Below, in pieces: positions 39,940 through 48,887 of a stretch of DNA of 64,000 bases. Under the pieces are notes generated by a model. It searched no databases and was not told the origin of the DNA. It saw nothing but the letters and a program-made list of their open reading frames with translations. Source of the DNA: Pseudomonas sp. (GTDB lineage: Bacteria; Pseudomonadota; Gammaproteobacteria; Pseudomonadales; Pseudomonadaceae); the NCBI RefSeq assembly GCF_028293835.1, contig NZ_JAQGNX010000037.1, positions 17,053-81,052 of the forward strand, in the 5' to 3' direction. A program made the translations under genes and the position numbers. How positions within the stretch are numbered: the stretch's first letter is position 1; the number at the start of each line of letters is the position of its first letter.

Positions 39940-40105
39940 AAACCCAGTGATTTTCCGACCGGTCTTACATCAGTCGAAGTCGGCCTCTCAGCCCTAATGT
40001 GATAGGCTTTGTCGGTTCGCAATTTGGGCATTGTTAAAACGCCTCCGGTCCTCCATGACCACCGTTATTAGCATCCCCCATAGCCCATCGCCCAAGGAGT
40101 CCCCC

Positions 40106-40846
40106 GTGCGCGTGACCCAGATTTTTGCCGCTGCCGCCATCGTGTTGGCCAGCTCGCTGAGTATGTTTGCCCAAGCTGACGATGCCGCCGATAAAGCCAT
40201 CCGCGAAACCTTGGGCACCTTGAAGCTCGACGTGCCGATCGAGAGCATCGCGGTCAGCCCGTTGAACGACTTGTATGAAGTCAAACTGCAGGGCGGGCGC
40301 GTGCTGTATGCCAGTGCTGACGGCCAGTTCGTGGTGCAGGGTTATCTGTTTCAGATGAAGGATGGCAAGCCGGTCAACCTGACCGAAAAAACCGAGCGTC
40401 TGGCTATTTCAAAGACAATCAATGCCATTCCCATGGCTGAAATGGTTGTTTATCCGGCCATCGGTGAAACCAAATCGCATATCACTGTGTTCACTGACAC
40501 CACCTGCCCGTACTGCCACAAATTGCATGCTGAAGTACCCGAGTTGAATCGCCTGGGTATCGAAGTTCGTTATCTGGCGTTCCCACGTCAGGGCCTGAAT
40601 TCTCCAGGTGATGAACAGCTGCAAGCGGTCTGGTGTTCCACAGACAAGAAAAGCGCCATGGACCGAATGGTCGCTGGCAAAAATATCGATGCGCCAAAAT
40701 GCGCCAATCCTGTGACCAAGCAATACGCTATGGGCCAGTCCATTGGTGTGAATGGCACGCCAGCCATTGTTTTGGCTGACGGTCAGATCATTCCGGGTTA
40801 TCAGCCAGCACCGCAAGTTGCCAAGCTGGCTTTGAGCGCCCAGTAA
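40106..40846 (+). CDS. dsbC: Thiol:disulfide interchange protein DsbC
   Basis: Periplasmic disulfide isomerase of 246 residues. It has a signal peptide (VTQIFAAAAIVLASSLSMFAQA), an N-terminal dimerisation domain and a thioredoxin-like domain with the CPYC active site (C134, C137), plus a second Cys pair further on (WCS and KCAN). The start is the GTG at 40106, 6 nt after AAGGAG. An upstream in-frame ATG at 40031 would place 25 extra residues before the signal and is rejected. hom follows after about 140 bp. Confidence 0.94.
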   Translation: MRVTQIFAAAAIVLASSLSMFAQADDAADKAIRETLGTLKLDVPIESIAVSPLNDLYEVKLQGGRVLYASADGQFVVQGYLFQMKDGKPVNLTEKTERLAISKTINAIPMAEMVVYPAIGETKSHITVFTDTTCPYCHKLHAEVPELNRLGIEVRYLAFPRQGLNSPGDEQLQAVWCSTDKKSAMDRMVAGKNIDAPKCANPVTKQYAMGQSIGVNGTPAIVLADGQIIPGYQPAPQVAKLALSAQ

Positions 40847-40946
40847 TCCTGTTTCGCCAGGGTTAGGCTTTGACGATTATGGGCGCGCGGACCTGAACCG
40901 CCGCTTCACTAAATAGAGAGCTGCCTCATTGCAGGTGGCGTTTTTC

Positions 40947-40974
40947 ACGGCCGGCCTTTGCGTCGGCCGTTTTA
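40947..40974 (+). terminator. Hairpin with T-tract directly before hom
   Basis: ACGGCCG (40947-40953) pairs with CGGCCGT (40964-40970), followed by TTTT. It ends 14 bp before the GTG of hom. It may terminate dsbC transcripts or regulate read-through into hom. No threonine-rich leader peptide is visible upstream. Confidence 0.5.
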
Positions 40975-40987
40975 TGGGGAGTTCATA

Positions 40988-42292
40988 GTGAAACCGGTCA
41001 AAGTAGGCATCTGTGGGCTAGGTACTGTTGGTGGCGGCACCTTTAACGTGCTTCAGCGTAACGCTGAGGAAATTGCTCGCCGCGCCGGGCGTGGCATTGA
41101 AGTCGCGCAAATCGCCCTGCGTACGCCCAACCCCAATTGCCACATTACCGGTACCCCTACAACCACCGATGTTTTCGCCGTGGCGACCAACCCGGAGATC
41201 GACATCGTCGTCGAGCTGATAGGTGGCTACACCGTTGCCCGTGAACTGGTGCTCAAGGCTATAGAAAATGGCAAGCATGTGGTCACTGCCAACAAGGCGC
41301 TGATCGCCGTACACGGCAATGAAATTTTTGCCAAGGCTCGTGAAAAGGGCGTGATCGTTGCGTTCGAAGCGGCTGTGGCGGGCGGTATTCCGGTGATCAA
41401 GGCTATTCGGGAAGGTCTGTCGGCCAACCGCATCAACTGGGTCGCCGGCATCATCAACGGAACGGGTAACTTCATCCTCACCGAAATGCGGGAGAAGGGC
41501 CGTACCTTTCCTGATGTGTTGGCCGAAGCTCAGGCCCTGGGCTATGCCGAAGCCGATCCGACCTTCGATGTCGAAGGCATTGACGCTGCGCACAAGCTGA
41601 CGATTCTCGCCTCGATCGCTTTTGGCATTCCATTGCAATTCGACAAGGCCTACACCGAAGGCATCACCAAGCTGACCACTGCTGACGTGAACTACGCCGA
41701 AGCGCTGGGCTACCGCATCAAGCACTTGGGCGTGGCCCGTAGCACCGCTGCAGGCATCGAATTGCGGGTTCATCCAACGCTGATTCCAGCTGACCGTCTG
41801 ATCGCCAACGTGAACGGCGTAATGAATGCGGTCATGGTCAACGGTGATGCGGCAGGTTCGACCCTGTTCTATGGCGCTGGGGCTGGCATGGAGCCTACGG
41901 CTTCGTCGGTTATCGCCGACCTGGTCGACGTGGTCCGCGCCATGACCTCAGATCCGGAGAACCGTGTGCCGCACCTGGCGTTCCAACCGGACTCGTTGTC
42001 CGCCCACCCGATCTTGCCCATCGAAGCCTGTGAAAGCGCGTATTACCTGCGCATCCAGGCCAAGGATCACCCGGGCGTGCTGGCTCAGGTGGCGAGTATT
42101 CTGTCGGAACGCGGCATTAACATCGAATCGATCATGCAAAAGGAAGTCGAAGAACACGACGGCCTGGTGCCAATGATTCTAGTGACCCACAGCGTGGTAG
42201 AAAAACGCATGAACGACGCTATCGAGGCGCTGGAAGCTTTGCAGGACGTGGTTGGACCGGTGGTTCGGATCCGCGTAGAACATTTGAATTGA
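40988..42292 (+). CDS. hom: Homoserine dehydrogenase
   Basis: Reduces aspartate semialdehyde to homoserine for threonine and methionine. The 434 residues begin with the NAD(P)-binding GLGTVGGGTF, followed by TANKALIA, the catalytic AEADPTFDVEGIDAAHKL region and a C-terminal ACT domain (YYLRIQAKDHPGVLAQVASILSE) for threonine feedback. The start is the GTG at 40988 with a GGGGAG ribosome site; an upstream frame from 40958 runs through the hairpin and is unlikely. thrC follows, separated by a repeat. Confidence 0.96.
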   Translation: MKPVKVGICGLGTVGGGTFNVLQRNAEEIARRAGRGIEVAQIALRTPNPNCHITGTPTTTDVFAVATNPEIDIVVELIGGYTVARELVLKAIENGKHVVTANKALIAVHGNEIFAKAREKGVIVAFEAAVAGGIPVIKAIREGLSANRINWVAGIINGTGNFILTEMREKGRTFPDVLAEAQALGYAEADPTFDVEGIDAAHKLTILASIAFGIPLQFDKAYTEGITKLTTADVNYAEALGYRIKHLGVARSTAAGIELRVHPTLIPADRLIANVNGVMNAVMVNGDAAGSTLFYGAGAGMEPTASSVIADLVDVVRAMTSDPENRVPHLAFQPDSLSAHPILPIEACESAYYLRIQAKDHPGVLAQVASILSERGINIESIMQKEVEEHDGLVPMILVTHSVVEKRMNDAIEALEALQDVVGPVVRIRVEHLN

Positions 42293-42302
42293 GTCGCGGT
42301 AA

Positions 42303-42422
42303 GCCTCAAGCGGCAAGCTGCAAGTAAAGCAAAATCAACATCGCGATAGGCGTTACGTAGCAAGTCGCAGGTTAGAGTCGAATCGTTCTCAACTTGCAGC
42401 TCGCAGCTTAAAGCTTGCCGCT
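42303..42422. repeat. Long imperfect inverted repeat between hom and thrC
   Basis: Left arm near 42303-42326 contains CAAGCGGCAAGCTGCAAGT. Right arm near 42391-42422 contains AACTTGCAGCTCGCAGCTTA followed by AAGCTTGCCGCT. The arms are partly complementary across a 65-bp spacer. This is a second repeat family (AGCTGCAAG type) common in Pseudomonas intergenic DNA, unrelated to the CCAAC-type copies. Confidence 0.6.
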
Positions 42423-42441
42423 CCAAACGAAGGTTGCCCCC

Positions 42442-43866
42442 ATGCGCTACATCAGTACCCGCGGCCAAGCGCCAGCGCTGAATTTTGAAGACGTGCTGCT
42501 CACTGGCCTTGCCAGCGATGGCGGCCTGTATGTACCCGAAAACCTGCCGCGCTTCACTCAGGAAGAAATAGCTTCCTGGGCCGGTTTGCCGTATCACGAG
42601 TTGGCTTTCCGAGTCATGCGGCCGTTTGTCACCGGTAGCATTCCAGATGCCGACTTCAAAAAAATTCTCGAAGAAACCTATTCGTCAGGCGAGAACGGCG
42701 TATTTGCCCACAGCGGTGTAGCGCCTCTGCGCCCGCTGAATGGCAACGAGTGGGTGCTTGAACTGTTCCATGGCCCAACCTTGGCGTTCAAGGATTTCGC
42801 CCTGCAACTGCTCGGGCGTTTGCTCGATTACGTGCTGGCCAAGCGTGGCGAGCGCGTCGTGATTCTCGGCGCCACCTCCGGTGACACCGGCTCGGCCGCT
42901 ATCGAAGGTTGTCGTCGTTGCGACAACGTCGACATTTTCATCCTGCACCCGAACAATCGCGTGTCGGAAGTGCAGCGTCGGCAAATGACGACCATAGCTG
43001 GCGAGAACATTCACAACATCGCCATCGAAGGCAACTTCGATGATTGCCAGGAAATGGTCAAGGCCAGCTTCGCCGATCAGGACTTCCTGAAGGGGACGCG
43101 TCTGGTTGCGGTCAATTCGATCAACTGGGCGCGAATCATGGCCCAGATCGTTTACTACTTTCACGCCTCGTTGCAGCTTGGCGGCCCGGCACGCTCCGTG
43201 GCGTTCTCGGTACCTACGGGTAACTTCGGCGATATCTTCGCCGGGTACCTGGCCCGCAACATGGGCTTGCCAATCAGCCAGTTGATCGTTGCCACCAACC
43301 GTAACGACATCTTGCACCGTTTCATGAGCGGTAATCAGTACAGCAAGGAAACCCTGCACGCGACGCTGTCGCCGTCCATGGACATCATGGTCTCGTCGAA
43401 CTTTGAACGTTTGCTGTTCGATATGCACGGGCGCAACGGCTCAGCCATTGCCGGCTTGATGGACACATTCAAGCGGACCGGCGAATTCAGCGTTGATGCC
43501 GAGCGCTGGACTGAAACCCGGAAGCTGTTTGACTCGCTGGCGGTCAGTGACGAGGAAACCTGCGAGACAATTGCCGAGGTGTTTGCAAGCACTGGTGAAG
43601 TGCTCGATCCGCATACCGCCATCGGCGTAAAAGCGGCCCGAGATTGCCGTCGCAGCCTGGACACACCGATGGTTATTCTGGGGACCGCGCACCCGGTCAA
43701 ATTCCCGGAAGCCGTTAATAAGGCAGGCGTAGGAAAAGCGCTTGAGCTACCTGCACATTTGTCTGATTTGTTCGAACGCAAAGAGAAGTGCACCGTGCTT
43801 CCCAATGACCTCAAAGCCATACAGGCCTTTGTCAGCCAGCATGGTAACCGCGGTAAACCGCTCTAA
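42442..43866 (+). CDS. thrC: Threonine synthase
   Basis: PLP enzyme that converts O-phosphohomoserine to threonine. The 474 residues begin MRYISTRGQAPALNFEDVLLTGLASDGGLYVPE. The PLP lysine lies in LAFKDFALQLLG and the phosphate loop in ATSGDTGSAAIEG. An upstream TTG at 42415 in the repeat is rejected in favour of ATG 42442. It ends at a strong terminator. Confidence 0.97.
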   Translation: MRYISTRGQAPALNFEDVLLTGLASDGGLYVPENLPRFTQEEIASWAGLPYHELAFRVMRPFVTGSIPDADFKKILEETYSSGENGVFAHSGVAPLRPLNGNEWVLELFHGPTLAFKDFALQLLGRLLDYVLAKRGERVVILGATSGDTGSAAIEGCRRCDNVDIFILHPNNRVSEVQRRQMTTIAGENIHNIAIEGNFDDCQEMVKASFADQDFLKGTRLVAVNSINWARIMAQIVYYFHASLQLGGPARSVAFSVPTGNFGDIFAGYLARNMGLPISQLIVATNRNDILHRFMSGNQYSKETLHATLSPSMDIMVSSNFERLLFDMHGRNGSAIAGLMDTFKRTGEFSVDAERWTETRKLFDSLAVSDEETCETIAEVFASTGEVLDPHTAIGVKAARDCRRSLDTPMVILGTAHPVKFPEAVNKAGVGKALELPAHLSDLFERKEKCTVLPNDLKAIQAFVSQHGNRGKPL

Positions 43867-43888
43867 CGGTATCGTTGTGTAACAACAT

Positions 43889-43921
43889 AAGGCCCGCCCC
43901 ATGGCGGGCTTTCTTATTTTT
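43889..43921 (+). terminator. Intrinsic terminator of thrC
   Basis: AAGGCCCGCC-CCAT-GGCGGGCTTT stem (one G-U pair) followed by CTTATTTTT. Confidence 0.83.
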
Positions 43922-43984
43922 GCGTGCCACACTTGCGAGGTATTTGGATCCATAGGAATGGACACCGCGGTGAACGAAGTCAGT

Positions 43985-44479
43985 ATGAACGGCATAAGTG
44001 CCGCCTTTAAAAACGTGATGCGCACAGCCCTGCTGTCGTTACTGTTATGCCTCTGTCAAACGGCGTTGGCAGCACAAAGCCTGTCGTTCAGGCTCGTGCC
44101 ACCCTTCGTTGGCCTGCCCCCGCTGACGTTGGACCCCCAACAGAAACAATGGATCGAACAGCACCGTCTATTGCGTGTCGGCATTTCGATTGCCGACTAC
44201 GAGCCGATCGACATCACCAGTGATCGCAATCGTTATCAAGGCATCAGCGCCGACTACCTGAGTTTGATCGGCGACAAGCTCTCTGTGCCTATCCAGATAG
44301 TGGGTTTTGCTCGGCGCTCCGAGGCTGTCCAGGCGTTACGCGACGGCTCCATCGACATACTGACCAGCGCAAATGGCTTTGAGCGTGGGGTCGAAGGACT
44401 GGCGTTCTCCACGGAGTACTTGCCGGACCGCTCGGTCACCGTCGGCCGTAGCAATGACGTCATGTGCCATCGGGTCTGA
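43985..44479 (+). pseudogene. 5' fragment of a frameshifted EvgS/BvgS-type hybrid sensor kinase
   Basis: About 164 residues. A signal peptide (MRTALLSLLLCLCQTALAAQS) is followed by the first lobe of a periplasmic SBP_bac_3 sensor domain (QWIEQHRLLRVGISIADYEP, YQGISADYLSLIGDKL, RRSEAVQALRDGSIDILTS). The frame ends in TGA at 44477-44479 in the middle of this domain, while the domain continues (PSGLKGKKVVLLDGYADA) in another frame from about 44461. The shift equals one missing base near 44458-44464; no slippery heptamer is seen. The start could also be ATG 43958 or 44018. Confidence 0.75.
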
Positions 44480-47400
44480 AGGGCAAAAAGGTCGTACTCC
44501 TTGATGGTTACGCTGACGCCAAAGTTGTACAACGGGTTTATCCCGACAGTGACGTGATCCTCGCACCTAATCTGCAAAGCGCCCTGGAAGCCTTGAGCCA
44601 AGGCGAGGTCGATGCTTTTATCGGCAACGAGGTCATTGTGCGTGCCTATACAGCGCTACGGCCGTATATGGGTTTGCACATCAAGTTTGAAAGCGCGTTA
44701 CCCCCTGTAGGATTTTCTTTTGCCATACGTCAGGAAGACAGCGCGCTGGCGACAATGATCAATCTTGCGCTTGCAGACCTTGATGATTCAGTACGCCGTG
44801 AAGTGCTTGGTCGTTGGACCACTGGCCTGGGCTCCGACGTCGGCCGCCAGCGAATAAAGTTAAGCACTGCCGAACAAAGCTGGATTCGAAAGCACTCTCG
44901 GGTCACGGTGGTTTCCGGGCAACATCCGCCGTACGTGTACACCGATAAAGACGGACGCTGGATTGGTCTTAACGAGGACGTGTTAGAGCGTATTTCACGC
45001 ATGACCGGTCTTCAGTTCATTCATAGAGAGGTGGCGTCAACCAAGGAAAGTATCGAGTTACTGCGCACCGGCCAGGCTGACATGAGTACGACGTTGGCCG
45101 AGAACAGCGAGCGCAAAAAATTTCTCGATTACACCTACTCGTTCGGGGGTAGCAATTGGGTCTTCGTAGTGAGAGACAGCGATGCGTCACTGGTCAGTCT
45201 GAAGAGCCTGTCGGGGCGTAATCTCGCGCTGCCAGCCAAACATGCCATGGAAGACTATCTTCGTAAAAATTATCCAGAAATCAATATCCTTTCAGTAAAA
45301 ACCTACGAACAGGCCCGGCAATGGGTGTCGAATGGGCGAGCCGATGCAACCATCCAGAGCGAGGCGGGCGCTCATATGTTTCCCCATGACGGGCTGAAAG
45401 TCGGGCGAACCGTTGAAGGGCAATGGTCGTCAGATCGTTTTGCCATCCTGAACACTCAGCCTGAACTACTCAGCATCTTGAACAAGGCGCTCGAAGAGTT
45501 TCCGGTGGCCGACCTTCGCGCAATACGTATCAAGTGGTTGGGAGCTGTCAACCCCCAGCCACCTGTCTGGCGGCGCATCCCTGAATGGGTCAGTTGGGCA
45601 TTAGCCGTCATGCTGATGCTGGGATCGATTTCCTTGATCTGGAACAGCCGCTTGAAGAAGCAGATCCGTCAGCGACTCAGGGCGCAGGAGCAACTGAGCG
45701 ACCAATTGGTATTCCAGCGCGCTTTGCTCGACGGCATTCCTAATCCCATCTACGTGCGTGACCTCAAGGGTCGCTTGATCTCATGCAATCGCAGCTACGA
45801 AGAGAGCTTTGGCGTCAGTTTCGAACAAATGAGTGGGCGCCGATTGATTGATGTCGATTTGATTCCGCATTCCAGTGCCCAGCAAATGCATGCTGATTAC
45901 CTTCGATTACTGGAAACCCAGCAACCGGTATTCGCCGATCGAAGAATGGAGCTGTTCGGCCGCTTGATCGACGCTTACCAGTGGACGGTGCCGTTCTACA
46001 GCGCAGACGCTCAACTGCAAGGGTTGCTGGGCGGCTGGATTGATATTACCGAGCGTAAACGGCTGGAAGCCGAACTGACAGAAGCGCGACAACAGGCCGA
46101 ACAGGCGAACGAGGCGAAAAGCGCGTTTCTGGCGACCATGAGCCATGAGATCCGCACGCCGATGGGCGCGATTATTGGCTTGCTTGAACTCGAGCGAGAG
46201 CAGGCAGTACTCCGGGGTGATACGCCGTCCGAAGGACTTGAGGTCGCTTACCAGTCGGCATCGGAGTTGATCGACCTGATCGGCGACAGTCTGGACCTGA
46301 CCAAAATCGAAGCCGGGAACATGCAACTGGCGCTGGCGGTCACGCCTCTTCGGAAATTTTTTGACGGCATATACCGAATGTTCAAAGCCAGTGCAGAAAG
46401 CAAAGGCCTTGAACTGAGTTTGGAATTCGCGGATCAGGCCGAGGGCGATTACTGGCTTGACCCGATGCGCCTGCGCCAAGTGATGCACAACCTGTTAGGC
46501 AATGCGTTGAAATTTACCCGCGAAGGCAGCGTGGTGCTAAAGGTCGATATTTCAGGTGCACCGCAGCGACCTTGTTTTCGGATCAGTGTTCAGGACAGTG
46601 GCATCGGCATTGATACCGAACAGCAACACCTGATGTTCCAGCCCTTTGTCCAGGCAAGTGACAGCACGGGTGCTCACTACGGCGGCACGGGGCTTGGCTT
46701 AAGTATTTGCAAGCAATTGGTTGAGTTGATGGGTGGCCACGTCAGCCTGAAAAGCGAGCCTGGAACGGGTACCTGCGTGACGGTGGAGGTGAGCCTGGCC
46801 CGGGTGGCTCCCGGCCGCGACAAAACCACCAGCCCCGTCGAAATTCAGTTCTCGGGTCGCTCGCTGCAGTTGCTGGTAGTAGACGATCTGTCTGCAAATC
46901 GACTGGTGCTGACCCGACAGCTCGAGTTTCTTGGTCACGACGTGGTATCGGTCAGCAGTGCCCATGCGGCTTTGCAGCAATGGCAAGACGGCAATTTCGA
47001 TGCGCTCTTCACCGATTGCAACATGCCAGGCATGAGCGGTTATGCGCTGACTGAAGCCATTCGTCGCACAGAACTGAATGAGCAACTTCGGGCGTGTCCG
47101 ATTATTGGCTGCACAGCCAATGCGTTGAATGATGAGCGCGACCGCTGCGAGCAGGCAGGCATGAACCAACTGCTGGTCAAGCCGGTGGCGTTGAATCGGC
47201 TGGCACAGGTGCTGGCAGATATCGCGCCGATGCAGTCATTTGATATCGACACCCTTCGCCAGATGACCCAGGCCAACGACGTTCAACTGCAGCATTTGCT
47301 ATTGGAACTCTGGAAAAACCTAAGGGAGGAGAGCGAGCGCTTGCACCCCTCTGTCACCGAGCTGGACTGGACGGCGCTAAGTGCTTCGCTGCATCGCTTG

Positions 47401-47577
47401 AAGGGCGTGGCGTGTTTGATTGATGCCGTGCCGTTAGCCAAGGCGTGCGCGCTGCTTGACGGCAGCGTACGAGAGAAAGTCAGCGCCGTGTTGCCCCAGC
47501 AATGGCAAACGTTAAACGCTGCCATTGATCAGTTACGCATCGATATCAACTATCACCTCCCGGAGCGGGCAGATTAG
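44464..47577 (+). CDS. RocS-like hybrid sensor histidine kinase, main part after a frameshift
   Basis: The first 1037 codons after the shift encode the rest of an EvgS/BvgS/RocS1-type unorthodox kinase. In order: the second part of periplasmic domain 1, a full second SBP_bac_3 domain (about 135-360), one membrane helix (about 378-397, WALAVMLMLGSISLIW), a PAS domain (PNPIYVRDLKGRLISCNRSY), HisKA with H561 (MSHEIRTPMG), HATPase (NLLGNALKF, GGTGLGLSICK), REC with D851 (FTDCNMPG), and Hpt with H977 (LHRLKG). Downstream domains look intact. The frame is open from 44458, but a product starting at GTG 44464 would lack a signal peptide, so the sensor is probably non-functional unless the break is a sequence error. 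The neighbouring REC-EAL and LuxR genes suggest it is the RocS of this cluster. Confidence 0.8.
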   Translation: MPSGLKGKKVVLLDGYADAKVVQRVYPDSDVILAPNLQSALEALSQGEVDAFIGNEVIVRAYTALRPYMGLHIKFESALPPVGFSFAIRQEDSALATMINLALADLDDSVRREVLGRWTTGLGSDVGRQRIKLSTAEQSWIRKHSRVTVVSGQHPPYVYTDKDGRWIGLNEDVLERISRMTGLQFIHREVASTKESIELLRTGQADMSTTLAENSERKKFLDYTYSFGGSNWVFVVRDSDASLVSLKSLSGRNLALPAKHAMEDYLRKNYPEINILSVKTYEQARQWVSNGRADATIQSEAGAHMFPHDGLKVGRTVEGQWSSDRFAILNTQPELLSILNKALEEFPVADLRAIRIKWLGAVNPQPPVWRRIPEWVSWALAVMLMLGSISLIWNSRLKKQIRQRLRAQEQLSDQLVFQRALLDGIPNPIYVRDLKGRLISCNRSYEESFGVSFEQMSGRRLIDVDLIPHSSAQQMHADYLRLLETQQPVFADRRMELFGRLIDAYQWTVPFYSADAQLQGLLGGWIDITERKRLEAELTEARQQAEQANEAKSAFLATMSHEIRTPMGAIIGLLELEREQAVLRGDTPSEGLEVAYQSASELIDLIGDSLDLTKIEAGNMQLALAVTPLRKFFDGIYRMFKASAESKGLELSLEFADQAEGDYWLDPMRLRQVMHNLLGNALKFTREGSVVLKVDISGAPQRPCFRISVQDSGIGIDTEQQHLMFQPFVQASDSTGAHYGGTGLGLSICKQLVELMGGHVSLKSEPGTGTCVTVEVSLARVAPGRDKTTSPVEIQFSGRSLQLLVVDDLSANRLVLTRQLEFLGHDVVSVSSAHAALQQWQDGNFDALFTDCNMPGMSGYALTEAIRRTELNEQLRACPIIGCTANALNDERDRCEQAGMNQLLVKPVALNRLAQVLADIAPMQSFDIDTLRQMTQANDVQLQHLLLELWKNLREESERLHPSVTELDWTALSASLHRLKGVACLIDAVPLAKACALLDGSVREKVSAVLPQQWQTLNAAIDQLRIDINYHLPERAD

Positions 47578-47662
47578 GACGTGTCTTATTGGGTACAGAT
47601 AACGAGGTCTTTAAAGTGCAGACACCGCTGGCCAAAACGGCTTCGATCCGGGAGGGAAAACC

Positions 47663-48886
47663 GTGCGCTCGCTTAATGTTTTGATACTTGAAGACAACGC
47701 TTTTCAACGGATGGCGCTGCACCAGATGCTCAACGCCAATCAGGTGTTCAATGTCATGACGGCGCACAGTGTCGCCAGTGCTCAGCAATCACTGGCCAAT
47801 CGCGGCCCTGTGGACATTGCTATCTGCGACTTGCAAATGGAGGGGCCGGATGGCCTGGAGATGATTCGCTACCTGGCTGAACATCAACAGGCTTGCGCGA
47901 TCATTATCCTTAGCAGCAGCGACCGAAGCGTACTCGACGGAGTCGCCCACCTGGCCCGCCAGCAGGGGATGTGGGTGTTAGGCAGTCTGCAAAAACCAGC
48001 GTCGGTCGTGGCCCTTCGTGAATTGCTTGAGGTGTACCGAGAAGGGGCTCATCGGGTTTTCCCGTCCGTTTCCTCTACGTCAGACGCCGCATTGTTTTCG
48101 CTGGAAGAATTGCACCAGCTTGCCCCTGGCCAGTGCGTTGGCGAGAACCGCAATTTTGAGCAGTGGATCGCCCATTACCAACCAAAAGTCAGCCTGGACG
48201 GCGACTTGATCGGCGTCGAAGCGCTGGTCCGCTGGCAGCATCCGCGGCACGGCATTTTGACGCCCGGCAGCTTTATGGCTGCCGTTGAACGGGCCGGGCT
48301 GAGCGTGCCGTTGACCTGGCGTATGCTGGAACTGGCGTTAGCCTTTTCGTCCAGGGTGAGGGGGGCAAGTGGTAGCCCGCTGCCCGTTGCGGTCAACATC
48401 GTTCCGGCCATGCTCAGCGAGGCGTATTTTTCCGACAGCGTCCTGGCGCTTCTGGCGCATTTTGATTTGCCCGCCGAAATCCTCACCCTTGAAATCGTCG
48501 AGGACTTTGCGTTGCAAACCTCTACCGTACAGCTGGAAGGCTTGTTGCGCTTACGCATGCAGGGCTGCAAGTTGTCTATCGACGACTTTGGTACCGGGGC
48601 CTCGAACATTCAACGTTTGCTACAACTGCCATTTTCCGAGCTGAAGATTCCGGCCGAGTTCATCCGTGGCATGGGCGAAGACGCACGCAAGGCCGCCGTG
48701 GTAGCCAGCGCCTGCACGATGGCGAGCAAGATGGAACTTAATGTGGTGGTCGAGGGCGTGGAAACGGCCAGTGACTATGAAGCGGTCAGCGCGCTGAACA
48801 AGCCGTCGGTGCAAGGGTATTTCATTGCCAAACCCATGAGCGATAGCGAGTTGTTGAACTGGATGGCCGAGCGGTCGACGGCGTGA
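47663..48886 (+). CDS. REC-EAL response regulator (RocR-like c-di-GMP phosphodiesterase)
   Basis: A 407-residue regulator: REC domain about 1-125 with D56 (AICDLQMEGPDG), then an EAL domain about 160-400. Catalytic motifs seen are EAL (E186 in GVEALVRW), VNIVP, LEIVED, DDFGTG, LKI and EGVET. In the usual K-x-D motif the aspartate is Pro here (LKIPAEF), so activity is likely but not certain. The start is GTG 47663 with GGGAGGG just upstream. It lies 85 bp after the sensor and meets the LuxR regulator gene tail to tail with one base between. The arrangement matches rocS1-rocR-rocA1 of P. aeruginosa, which controls fimbriae and biofilm. Confidence 0.88.
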   Translation: MRSLNVLILEDNAFQRMALHQMLNANQVFNVMTAHSVASAQQSLANRGPVDIAICDLQMEGPDGLEMIRYLAEHQQACAIIILSSSDRSVLDGVAHLARQQGMWVLGSLQKPASVVALRELLEVYREGAHRVFPSVSSTSDAALFSLEELHQLAPGQCVGENRNFEQWIAHYQPKVSLDGDLIGVEALVRWQHPRHGILTPGSFMAAVERAGLSVPLTWRMLELALAFSSRVRGASGSPLPVAVNIVPAMLSEAYFSDSVLALLAHFDLPAEILTLEIVEDFALQTSTVQLEGLLRLRMQGCKLSIDDFGTGASNIQRLLQLPFSELKIPAEFIRGMGEDARKAAVVASACTMASKMELNVVVEGVETASDYEAVSALNKPSVQGYFIAKPMSDSELLNWMAERSTA

Positions 48887-48887
48887 T

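Noticed and set aside
40849..40946. Threonine-type leader peptide before hom
   Set aside because: The only short frames (such as a five-residue one near 40878) contain no run of Thr or Ile codons.
44455..44480. Programmed -1 frameshifting joining the two sensor fragments
   Set aside because: No slippery heptamer or downstream structure is visible at the junction; mutation or sequence error is simpler.
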